The notes below the pieces were generated by a model. That model was not told where the DNA came from, did not search any database, and worked only from the letters and a program-made list of their open reading frames with translations. DNA of 64,000 nt from Linepithema humile (lineage: Eukaryota; Arthropoda; Insecta; Hymenoptera; Formicidae). Position numbers and translations under genes: made by a program. The stretch is taken from positions 11,470,001-11,534,000 of the forward strand of contig NC_090133.1 of NCBI RefSeq assembly GCF_040581485.1. Direction: 5' to 3'. Positions 35,213-45,500 of this stretch are shown one piece after another (position 1 is the first letter of the stretch; the number at the start of each line of letters is the position of its first letter).

Positions 35213-36469
35213 AAGACAAAAATACTCACGTTTTATAGTGCCTTATTTTCACTGGGAATAGAAGTAGATTCAGATATGGTCCAAGAACCAGCAGCTTTTT
35301 TCTTGACTTGGTATTTTATATTTTTTATTTTATCAGGAAGTTTATCTGACGCATTTCTATGTTTGCCTGCTGGCGGACAATAATACGACTCCTATATTTC
35401 AGATAAAAAAAAGACATCCATTAAACATAAAAAAAAATAATTGAATAAATGTAATTTTATAAGAAATTTTTTTGATTATAAATTTTACCTTAGTTTCACA
35501 CGGAAACAATTCACATATTTTATTTGCTGCAATATTGTATTCTGCAGATGTCGGCCTATTTAAAAAAAAAACCAAAAAGAAGACAAAGTTCAAATTGTTT
35601 AAAAATATCATTAAAGAGTTCAGAAAACAAATATTTACAAGTGATTCAGCTGAAGGATGGCATTAGCTACTGTTTCAGTTATGGCGGATCTATCTAAATC
35701 AGTGAGCATTCCCTTTTTCTTAAAATTATGAAGAGCAGAATAACTTTTTAAGGAATGATTTTCCAAAAATTTTTTGAAGTTCTAAAAATATTAAAAATAC
35801 AAGAAATAAAAAAGTATTGAATATGAATATTACTGAATATGAATAATAAGTCAAAAGATTTACGAACCAAAGGTGTTAATTTTTCTGATGATTTAAAAGA
35901 TAAGATGTGTCGACTCTGTTGGCATTTAGGATTTTCTTTTTTTGTTTTTATAGATACACTTTCTTTTCTTTCTTTGAATCTTTTTTCTTAATTTCTTGAG
36001 TTGAATCAATATTTGAAACAGAAGGTAAAAATAACGTTTCTTTTAAATCAAAATTAGTGTGCTTAATAAAGTGGTTCTGGAAAAAATAAAAATAAGTTTC
36101 AATTACGAAAGAATTTTCCACTTGAATCAAAAGAGTTTCATTTTGATGTCAAATTTTTAAATAAAAAATTTTAAATAGAAAAATATATTATTTGAAGCGA
36201 TTAACTCTTCACAATTACATTTATTTATACAGAATTAATTTATTAAATTATTATCTAAAAAAAAAATAGCAAATTGAAACATCATTTAACTATGTTATCT
36301 TTTGAAGTTGTACATGAAGTAATAGTTTGACATTTTTGAAAGTATAAATTTAAAAAAATCTGCTATATAAATCCAATAAATGAAAATGTATTAATTAGAA
36401 ATTTTTTAAATAATTTAAATAATTTAATTTTAGATATATATATTTATAATCTTACAAAAGTAGGTTTCT

Positions 36470-36600
36470 CAAATACTTCAGGTAACTCAGATTCTTCAGG
36501 TAACTCTGATACTTCAGATAACTCAGATACTTCAGGTATTTCACGCATTTCAGATACTTCAGATACTTCAGATATTTCAGATAATGTAGTTATTACTATT
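36470..36600 (-). repeat. imperfect 9-12 bp coding repeat (SEVSE/SELPE)
   Basis: The minus strand reads SEISEVSEVSEM, IPEVSELSEVSELPEESELP, built from TCTGAAGTA-like words. It is open throughout, acidic, and continuous with gene A. Confidence 0.7.
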
Positions 36601-37285
36601 GTGTGTCGTTTGAAATAATTAATGTTTCCTTAGAGGCCTGCAAATAAAAATCATAAACATTTATTTAATATAAGCATTATATTAACGTATAGAAAAATGT
36701 TATTAAGAAAGAGTGAAATGTATTGAAGATTGAAAGTTGAAGTATGTACATGCTTCGATATAGCAAATCTTAAACAATAGGCACACTTACTACTAGCTGC
36801 TTTCAACTATTAAGAAAACCTGTTCGCAATCCTATCTGAGGAATTAATTCTTTTATTAATTCTTCATTTAGAGCGAGTAATCTTTTCATGCTACTTATTT
36901 TTTGACCTAGGAAAAAGCACAAGAAATAAAGCACAATAGCTTGCAGCATATTCAATGAAAAGTGCAAATGCAATTCCATCTTGAAATTACATTTAAGAAA
37001 GGATTAATGGAAAGAAAATAAAACAAGAATTTGAAACGACAACATATTATGTTAAATATATGTATATATTAGATTGCAGAGTACATACAATGCATATGCA
37101 TATGCAATAAGTTTAAGGTTAGATAGATAAGGTTAGATAAATAGCTAGATTGGACATTTGTGAATAAAGGTTAAGCTAATTATAAATAATTATAATAAAA
37201 ATATTTGAAAAAAGAAAGAAGTTTTGTATAGTCTAGAATCGGAAATTGAGAGATTTTTTACACGCATGCACGTACACATAAATAT

Positions 37286-37945
37286 TGTAAGCTTTGCGTA
37301 TCTTTAACGTTGTAAAAATTACGTCAGAAAGGTCGTTAAGATTAGACTCATGAAAGTAATTCAGGATAGAAGAGCTGGCTGTGATTGTAGAGTTAAATAA
37401 TGCCCTTGAATATTAGAAGTAACTGTTCAGATCTTTTTCTTTATTTCTCTTTACCCAATCAAAAGTCTGACGAAAGCTGATCTCGCGAATAGTTTATGTC
37501 TTCAAGGAATACGAAATATAAAAGAGGTTCACACTTAGCTCACAGTCAGGCAGTAACCGGCTCCTTTCCTTGCGATTATTTTTATGGTTTCTTTTTCCAA
37601 ATCTCCGTGTCTACGTTTCTTTAATCGTGTCGCTAATCTTCTTCACTTTTCCTCTTCCTTCTCTCCTCGTCTTCGTCCTTTCTTTTCTTTTACACGCGCT
37701 CTCCTTTCTCTCTTAACTTTCGCAAGGCAAAATGCCTCGAGAAACCGTTGTCCAGCTCTTTTGTTGTCCTCTCCTCTCTTCCCTCCAAAGGGCTCTCTCG
37801 CCATCCGACCAATCAGCTCTCGCCAGCAATTTTTACAAGATTTAGTGCCCTCTTATACAATAAATAATACTCGCTATTACCAATATCGACCGAGACTTAT
37901 TTATCTCGTGAGTTTGTTATAACATTATCTCGCGAGTTTCTTACA
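37286..37945 (+). mobile_element. solo LTR (660 bp) with 4-bp target duplication
   Basis: Starts TGTAAGCTTTGCG, ends GAGTTTCTTACA (6-bp inverted tips TGTAAG/CTTACA). It is flanked by ATAT at 37282-37285 and 37946-37949. It contains TATAAAAG at 37517-37524 followed by a likely start region (CACAGTCAGGCAGT) and AATAAA near 37859, in LTR order U3-R-U5. The pyrimidine-rich block inside is not coding. It is inserted in the 5' flank of the CACTA-like element. Confidence 0.82.
37517..37524 (+). promoter_or_regulatory. TATA box of the 660-bp solo LTR
   Basis: TATAAAAG with a CACAGTCAGGCAGT initiator-like segment about 20-25 bases downstream; both lie inside the LTR. Confidence 0.55.
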
Positions 37946-38992
37946 ATATAGAGTAACACAATTCAGTCTTTATCAATATTTTATACTCATTTTCAAATAC
38001 TTCCATTAAATCGCTCAGATCTTCTTCTTCCAACCATTTAGTCACTTTTTTATCTATTTTTTACAAATCACAGAACACTGAATAACAGCAAGAACCAAGA
38101 ACACACGCAGTAAACGACATATACACGTTGTCGCACGTTGCGCATAATTGCGCATGCGGAAGTATTAAGAATATATATTCTTAATTTAAGAAGATATTCT
38201 AAAAACCATCACGTTAAGAGGAAAATATTCTTATTCGTTAAGAATATCTATAAAGTATATATTTGAGAATATGATTTTTTCGGTGTACGCTTATGCTACG
38301 TTATGACTTTCTCTGTGCGTTGAAGTACTTAACTCAACGTAACGCGTTACGGAAAAGCAGTGGCCCTTAATCTGTGCGGGAATTGATATTTACGAGTGAT
38401 ACTCGAGATACAAGTGAAGTACTGTGATTAAACACAGTAAATACAGTGATGTTTTGAATTAAATTGTGAAGTGTCAAGTGAAATTGAGAAGCTGTTATTT
38501 TCAAGACAGACAATCGTCACAAAGAAATACAAACTCGTCGATTCTCTTCAAGGTAAGAATATTTAATCAAACCGTGATACTACTTCGTCTTCGCTTTGTA
38601 TTTTCAATTTATTTGTCACTTATGTAAAACTCGCATCATCGAATATTTCACTTTGAAGCATTACGTTATAGCCCCCCTAAACGATCAATAATAATTGTAC
38701 AATATTGTATAGGAAATACACGAATAATTTAAACTTCAATGTAAAATCAAAATTATCAATAATATTATGCAATATAAAATATTATACAATAACATTGACC
38801 GTGTAGAGGGGCGCTAGTCTTATGACGCGTCCCTGCCTGCCCGTTGTATCGGACTCGTAAGTAGCGAACTATTTTCCGTTATAACTCGAAAACTAAGCTT
38901 CAGACAAAATTTTGCAAAAGACAAAATCGTCTTAGAATTCGCTCAAAAATATGACATTTCAAGGACATCAGGTTATTTCGAATCACCCTGTA

Positions 38993-39885
38993 TATACATA
39001 TAATCGTACATACATGCACACACTTCACTTTATTTTAGATATTATATTTTTTTTATTAATTTTCTTGAAACTTTTAGAAAAATTTTTTAAACAGTTCAAT
39101 AGGGACCATACGGAACCCTTTAATGGTCGATTTCAATACTTTACTGACGTGCTCTTGATACGCGTGCGCGAGAAAATGGATCCTTTCTCAAGGTCTATAG
39201 AGAGAAGGTTACCTCATGCGCAAAGGGGAACGAGCGGCAAGAGGGGCTAATGCTGTGCGGGGCGAGCGGCAAGAGGGGCAAATGCTGAGCGGGGCAAGCG
39301 GCAAGATAAAATATAATTTGGGGATATACACAAAAAACATAATTTGTAAAGTAGTAAAATAAAAGAAAAAATAGTACATATTTAAAAATTATTTAAAAAA
39401 TAATATTTACTGTTTATATGCATTATTTACAAAAGAAATACTAAAAGAAATTTATTTTTTATATTTAATTGTAAAAACCTCAAAAATTGTCAAGAAATTG
39501 AAATTGAAACTGAAATTCATAAATGGAAGTACAATTCTAGGGTAATATAAAAAGCATCATACACAAATTTATTATGATACAAACTCAAATAATGAAATTG
39601 TAATATATGTTTCAACATTGCAAATGTGAATATTTATATGATAAAATTTACAAAGTGTTAACAATTTTCAAATATTTGCTAATAAAATATAAAAATTGTA
39701 TGTATTTAGATAAAAGAAATATTGTTTAGGTTATGTGGGTTAAATTATTTCTTCGGTTTTGTTCATTTGAATATGTTAGGGGAAATAACAAACAAAATAA
39801 TTAATATACGTACCTTCGATTTTTACTATATAACCTCTTAAACTGACACATGAAAGTCAATAATGAGAGCGAGTGACAGAGTTAG
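38993..39885. other. AT-rich spacer with a short G-rich tandem repeat (39196-39307)
   Basis: The segment TCTATAGAGAGAAGGTTACC ... GAGCGGCAAGAGGGGC is repeated in units of about 30 bp and reappears at 41.9-42.1 kb. The rest is AT-rich with no gene. Confidence 0.7.
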
Positions 39886-40271
39886 TGTTACGTCCTACAT
39901 CCTACACGGTTCTTCTTTGCGCAACTTTTTCACGATCAGTCGGTAAAACTCAAAGAGATCTCTAATGGAAATTTGGCCTTTACAAATAAAAATAAAACCA
40001 TAAAACTCACTAAGATTATTTCAGACACATATCGAAATTTCTGATAAGATAAATTGTCCTTTGAGTTTCCGGCGATGATTACGTCCGCACCGATAAAATT
40101 TTATAGCATCTACACTAAATACCACCACCAGGCACCTCGCCTTATTCTCGCCTATCCTTAAGTTCGATTTCCTATTGGAAATCTATCTTTATTACTTTCC
40201 TCCACCCTAAGATTTTCTCAAGGATCCAAAATCTTAAGGAATACCTCCCTTCCAAAACCAAAAAATCTGAG

Positions 40272-40278
40272 TATAAAA
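40272..40278 (+). promoter_or_regulatory. TATA box of the 1.8-kb LTR
   Basis: TATAAAA preceded by GAG and followed about 30 bases on by the likely RNA start region. Confidence 0.55.
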
Positions 40279-41033
40279 GGAAGGGACCCAGCGAGAGTCA
40301 GCGGAGTTTTTAGTTAGAGAGTCAGCCAGTTAGTAGAGAGAGACTTTTAGTATTACCCGAACAGTTTGAATATTGGGACTCAGAAATAATTCGCAACATT
40401 TTTAAGTGACTGTAAGTGTTTGTAACAAAATAGATTCAGTAAAGTGTCTGTTAAAACTATTCGATCTCTTTTCTCGCGTACAACCTACACCCTACCTAAC
40501 ACCCAACCACCCAGTTATCTCTCTGAATCAGCACTCAGAACTATTTGCTCCAGTGCGGACCACCGCACGTTGTACTTGGTTTCTGTATCCCCGCTAATCG
40601 TGGTGCGGACCACCGCACGCTTTTAGCCTGGAATTTTCAGATTGACGACATTATCCTTCATACCCAAATCTAAGACGCGACGTGGGGGAATAAAATACCG
40701 TGCGCGCCAATTACTTCTCCAGTACACGAGATCGGTTACGGAAGACAACTCAGAATACATCGGTGTTCAAAGAAACTATTTTGACTACAAATACGAGGAG
40801 CTGTGCAACGCCTCCGATCAGTTTTCCCGGCGCGAAGGATATAACGCTCATCGGCCGTTGCCCTTCACTCTCATCCCCCTCAGCTGCAATCAGTCTCCGA
40901 TCGACCCAGTGCGGATACCACTAACTGACCCCAGGAGGATCAAGTACACCTCAAGGCCGACTACACCTGGACTTTAGAATTGGAGATCTAAATACATTTC
41001 GAAGACATCCAAGTAGTAAGTCTAATTTTCACA

Positions 41034-41037
<4 letters not shown>

Positions 41038-41090
<53 letters not shown>
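41038..41090 (+). repeat. (CT)n microsatellite inside the LTR
   Basis: A pure CT run of about 52 bp. Confidence 0.97.
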
Positions 41091-41092
<2 letters not shown>

Positions 41093-41742
41093 CACCTCTC
41101 CTTTTGAAAATTGCACGAGGTTCCGCCCTTGGTAGGAGTTAATTCTCTTGACCAGAAAAGGGAACCACGAACGATTGGTTGAGGCCTCTAACAGCGTAAT
41201 ATCGATCCTTACGATCGTTGACCTGTTCTCAACCAAGGGAAAACCGTTCGGCTCGCGCGGTGTTACGTGCTGCAACTTATAGTTTCTTAGATTACTCTTT
41301 TTATTCAAATCTTTGAATCTTTTTTATTTTTACTCTTTCTTGATCCTAAACACATGACCCTTCGATAACTGTAATAAACATAAACGCTGTCCCTATGCCT
41401 AACGCATATTTTCCCTTTGACAAAACCGCCTCCTTCCAATAAACATTCCGCCGCTACTATTTTCCTACAGCACCTTAAACGAAGATCATTCTCGCCAGTT
41501 CAGTTCTCGATCAAAACTCAAACCAGCAACACCGAATAAAGACTTTTTCCACAAACGTGTCCCGATTTATTCTAAATAATCTATTACATAGCTATACGCT
41601 CGTAACAGCGGTCGCCTCCTCTCATACCGACCACCGAGCAAACACCACAAATTCATACTTTTATTGTTGCGTCCGTCCGTATACCTGACTCCGCCCCTTT
41701 CCCTCCAGGTTAGGACGTAACATTAGAAACAGTTAGAAAAGG

Positions 41743-42276
41743 AAGAACTTTGAAAGAGAGAGACAGCTACTGTTTGTCGATGAGATCATCATGCTCTCCC
41801 CTTCCTTCATCGCCCCTCGCCATCAAGCTGTTTTTAGCTCCCTCCTTCCTTCGTCGCCCCTCGCCATCAAGCTGTTTCTAGCTCCTCCCCTTACTTCATT
41901 GTCCCTCGCCCACAACCGGTTTTCCTGAGGTAACCTTCTCTCTATAGATCTTGATCTTTTCTAACCAAGATCTATAGAGAGAAAGTTACCTCATGCGCAA
42001 AGAGGGACGAGCGGCAAGAGGGGCAAATGCAGAGAGGGACGAGCGGCAAGAGGGGCAAATGCAGAGAGGGACGAGCGGCAAAAGGGGCAATGATGATCTC
42101 ATCGGCAAACAGAAGCTATCTCAGACAGCTACTGTTTGTCGATGAGATAATTATGCTCTCCCCTTCCTTCATCGCCCCTCGCCATCAAGCTGTTTCTAGT
42201 TCCCCCCTTACTTCATCGTCCCTCGCCCTCAACCGGTTTTACTGAGTAACCTTCTCTCTATAGATCTTGCTTTCTA
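41743..42276. repeat. mixed direct and inverted repeat block
   Basis: CAGCTACTGTTTGTCGATGAG recurs at about 41763 and 42125. CGCCCCTCGCCATCAAGCTG recurs three times. GAGGGACGAGCGGCAAGAGG repeats with a 32-bp period (42002, 42034, 42066). The pair AACCTTCTCTCTATAGATCTTG and its complement flank 41930-41990. No gene. Confidence 0.8.
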
Positions 42277-42511
42277 ACAACACTCAGTGTAGCTCATAGA
42301 CTTAGGAAACCAAAGACAGAGCGTAAACTGCTCTTTTAGACAAGGGGGGGTGTGATAATCGACGCAAGGGGAAAGAACAGGTAAATTCGATAATCTTCGG
42401 TTAGACTCGGAAACGTTCGACTCATCTGCACACGTGAAGACGTTTAGTGCGGTTAAATTGGTTAGGTTATGGTAAACAATGGTAAATAGTGATCATTTTT
42501 ATTGAAAAAAA

Positions 42512-45500
42512 ATGAGTTATTGTGTAGTGTCCGGTTGCAAAAACCGGAAATACAAAAAAAATAGTGAACAAGAAGAAAAAGAAAAAATACTAAATCATTC
42601 GTTTTCATTTCATTCGTAAGTATATAAACTATTATCATGTTTTAGGTTATATATGAAATTCGTGATTTTAATAATTGAATTATTTGTTTAGATTTTCAAA
42701 GAATAATGAGAAGCGGCAGAAGTGGTTCGAAGTGTTACATTTCAATAATCCATCGAAATGGGGTGCTGTATGTTCTGCTCATTTTAAAGAAATGGATTAT
42801 GACACGAATAATATGCGTCGAACGCTGAAAGCAAATGCTGTTCCATTTGTAAATAATTAATAGAAATTATATATATATTTATATAATGAAATATAATAAT
42901 GACAATAATGGAATATTTTACAAATTTTCAGAAACTTTAATTTTAACTAAATAGAGATAAGATTATTTGGTCAGAGCTGAATCTTACAATTAGTTCTTTT
43001 CAATAATATTTTTGCGTAAATTTATATATATTTTTATATTTTTTAATTTTTTAAATTGTGCACCAAATACTTTCCATATATTTATATAAATAATTCAAAA
43101 ATATTATTAAAAAGCACTAATAATAAGATGCAACCAAATAGGCTTATTTCTATTTATAGTATGTATTTATGTACATATTGATGCGTTTTAACCTATTATT
43201 TTCTATGTTTAAGTTATCTGAAGAATATTCTAGCAAACTTATAATACACAGTGAGGAAAATGTACAAAGTGATGGAGCTAGTGAGTATTGAGATTTATTA
43301 AAATATTACATTAAAAATAATCAAATAATTTGGTACTTAACAGCCTTATTCTTTTTTCTTTAATTTGTAATAATTTATGCATATAAGCATGATCTAATTA
43401 TAATGTTATTATTGTAGATAATGAGCAAATGAAAATAGCAGAGGTTCCTCTATCAGAAACAAGTAATATTAATTCTGGAAAAACGCATCGCTCTACAAGT
43501 ATTTCTCCTGACAGAATATTAAACTCTCCAACAAAGAGTCGATTACGAGAAAGACACAAACGTGAAATAGCAACTTTAAAAAGAAATTTGGCTGTCACAA
43601 CTTATAAACAAAAAAAAGCTGAAAAAAATTGTTTATTACAGAAGATATTGAAGGAACTATCAAAAAAGAATCTTATAACAGCAGAAGAAGTCAATATACT
43701 GCAAGATTTCAATTCAGGTACAAAAGAACTTATTAAGCAAGAAATACGAAAGCGAAAACAATTACCTATATCAAAAAGTTATAAATCTAGTATACGACAA
43801 TTTGCTTTAACTTTACATTATTATTCGCCAAGAACGTATAACTATGTTTGTTCTAAATTTTTCAATTGTTTACCACATTCAAAGACCATATCAAAATGGT
43901 ACCGTTCGTTTAGTGAAGAGCCGGGGATTAATTCAGAAGCTTTAGATGCTATACGTAAATTTGCTAATTCCGTTCCATATAAATTAGTAGGTACATTAAT
44001 ATTCGATGAAATGGCTATACGCCAACATCTTGATTATTGTCAAGGTAAATTCGTAGGTTACATAGATTATGGTAATATCGAATGTGATAAAACAAAACTT
44101 GCCAAAGAAGCATTGGTATTTTGTATCGTGTGTATTAATGCGCCTTGGAAGTTACCTATTGCGTATTATTTAATTAACGGCATAAATACGGAACAAAAAG
44201 GCAATTTAGTAACGCAATGCTTAATAGCTATTCAGGAAGCTGGATTGCTAATAGTATCGCTAACATGTGATGGTTTATCATCTAATATAAGCATGTTACA
44301 AAGTCTTGGGTGCAATATTCACACACAGGAATTAACATTTCAGCCTTGGTTTAAACACCCAGCTAATGACAGTAATGTATATGTATTTCTGGATCCATGT
44401 CATATGGTGAAACTAGTGCGAAACGCGCTAGGTACTGTAAAAGAATTATATGACGATACAGAAAACATAATTAAATGGAAACATATTGAGAATCTATATA
44501 AGCTACAAGAAGCTGAAGGCCTTCATTTGGCAAATAAATTAACGACTAAACATATACAATATCATAACAATAAAATGAAAGTAAAATTAGCCACGCAGTT
44601 ATTGAGTTGTTCTGTGGCTACTGCTATGATAATATGTAAAGATAAATTACAAATATCAGAGTTTGCAGATTGTTTGCCAACTGTAAAATTCATAACTCTA
44701 TTTAATGATCTCTTCGATGTATTTAATTCTAAAAATTTAAGACAATATGATTTCAAGAAACCTATAAATAACGATAATTATGTTGAAATTAATCGAAAAC
44801 TTTAAGAATGTACAGATTATATCAAATCATTGTCAATTGTGAAAAAACGTAAAAATGTACTTAAATCAAGATTAAAAACTGGATTCCTCGGTTTTTTAAT
44901 AAATATTAAAAGTTTATTGCATATGTACAAATTCGTATGCACTGATAACGATCTTCTTAAGTACATTCCTACGTATTAACTGCGACGTGAACTAGCCTCG
45001 GAATCACGCCAGATCCGAGGGAGCACGCCCAATGGAAATCGGTACTCGAGGCATCGGCAATAACTGCTCGACTCGGTAACTTACGGTATCAGAAACAGAT
45101 GCTTAATTCGGTAACTCGCGGTACTCCACGCTCGTCGGGAGCAAGGTAACTCGCGAAATCGGCAATAACTGCACGATTCGGTAACTCGCGGTACTCCACA
45201 CAATTCGGGAGCAAGGTAACTCACGCGATAACGGTAACCGGAAATGGGCGCCAGGTGCGAATAATCGCACCGCGGTATCGGTAACTTTAATAGTTCTCAA
45301 AATTTGCTCGGCCGCTCCCCGCTCAGTATGGCAGAGGGGCGCAGTTCTTTTACTTAACGTAGATATCTGGAGTGAGAGGCGAACACAAAGACAACTCAAT
45401 ACTTAATAGTTAACAATAATGTATTTCCATAATTTGGCTTACAAGGGTAAAGATGTGCAGCGTTCGGCCTGAGCCGATACGGCGGAGACGGTTCAATGCG

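Larger units (their letters stand above)
26507..36610 (-). pseudogene. CACTA-like element gene A, multi-exon accessory protein, broken
   Basis: Pieces in order on the minus strand: an acidic SEVSE repeat (36600-36470), NHFIKHTNFDLKETLFLPSV (about 36075), NFKKFLENHSLKSYSALHNF (35780-35640), RPTSAEYNIAANKICELFPC (about 35560-35490), SYYCPPAGKHRNASDKLPDK (35395-35225). Then SCDPNDSAVKSAITHLKYDS and SLPNGYLLV (31830-31570), QQDFKELYPGREDGLISKWD (31500-31375), GQGARVGMPSVAKAKQTF (about 27010) and NRQIKIHTEWLANRGQNLQP to ISKEI-stop (26845-26507). AG/GT junctions flank several pieces, so it was spliced. A LINE and a pogo-like element interrupt it. I recognise the layout from uncharacterised hymenopteran proteins but know no function. 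Confidence 0.6.
24224..38285. mobile_element. CACTA (EnSpm)-like two-gene DNA transposon with nested insertions
   Basis: Ends CACCGAAAAAATTGTATTCTCA (left) and, read inward from the right, CACCGAAAAAATCATATTCTCA share the first 12 bases and the later TATTCTCA. Subterminal TTAAGAATAT words cluster at both ends, as in CACTA elements. It splits the 18.4-kb-type hairpin of the right arm. The flanking 2 bp (CA and TA) do not match perfectly. Two minus-strand genes lie inside. Without later insertions the element would be about 6 kb. The superfamily name rests on the ends and on remembered similarity of gene B to hymenopteran transposase-like proteins; an unnamed family is possible. Confidence 0.65.
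17706..38992. mobile_element. head-to-head inverted dimer of a DD41D Tc1/mariner-type element, with nested insertions
   Basis: The left end TACAGAGTGATTCGAAATAA and the right end, read inward, TACAGGGTGATTCGAAATAA lie in a TATA context. From each end inward the sequences match: 17706-18544 with 38285-38992, 18545-19500 with 22310-22818 and 23994-24223, 20204-20985 with 21340-22150. Each arm carries a transposase pseudogene whose 3' side faces outward, so both outer ends derive from the same (3') end of the element. The dimer without insertions would be about 5 kb. All other elements between 18.4 and 38.3 kb are later insertions. Confidence 0.85.
39886..41722 (+). mobile_element. Gypsy-type solo LTR (1837 bp) with TTAG duplication
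   Basis: Starts TGTTACGTCCTA and ends TAGGACGTAACA, 12-bp perfect inverted tips. Flanked by TTAG at 39882-39885 and 41723-41726. GAGTATAAAAGG near 40270 is a TATA box, and AATAAA near 41535 is a polyadenylation signal. A (CT)n tract lies at 41038-41090. Long LTRs of this kind are known in some Gypsy lineages (established knowledge). Several open frames between 40.4 and 41.0 kb show no domain and I regard them as LTR sequence. Confidence 0.88.

Noticed and set aside
37584..37922. A 112-codon plus-strand frame downstream of a TATA box
   Set aside because: It lies within the 660-bp solo LTR, is driven by a pyrimidine-rich tract, and has no recognisable domain.
40406..40977. Overlapping frames suggesting a small host gene after a TATA box
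   Set aside because: They lie between the matched tips and TTAG duplications of the 1837-bp LTR, which explains the TATA box and polyadenylation signal.
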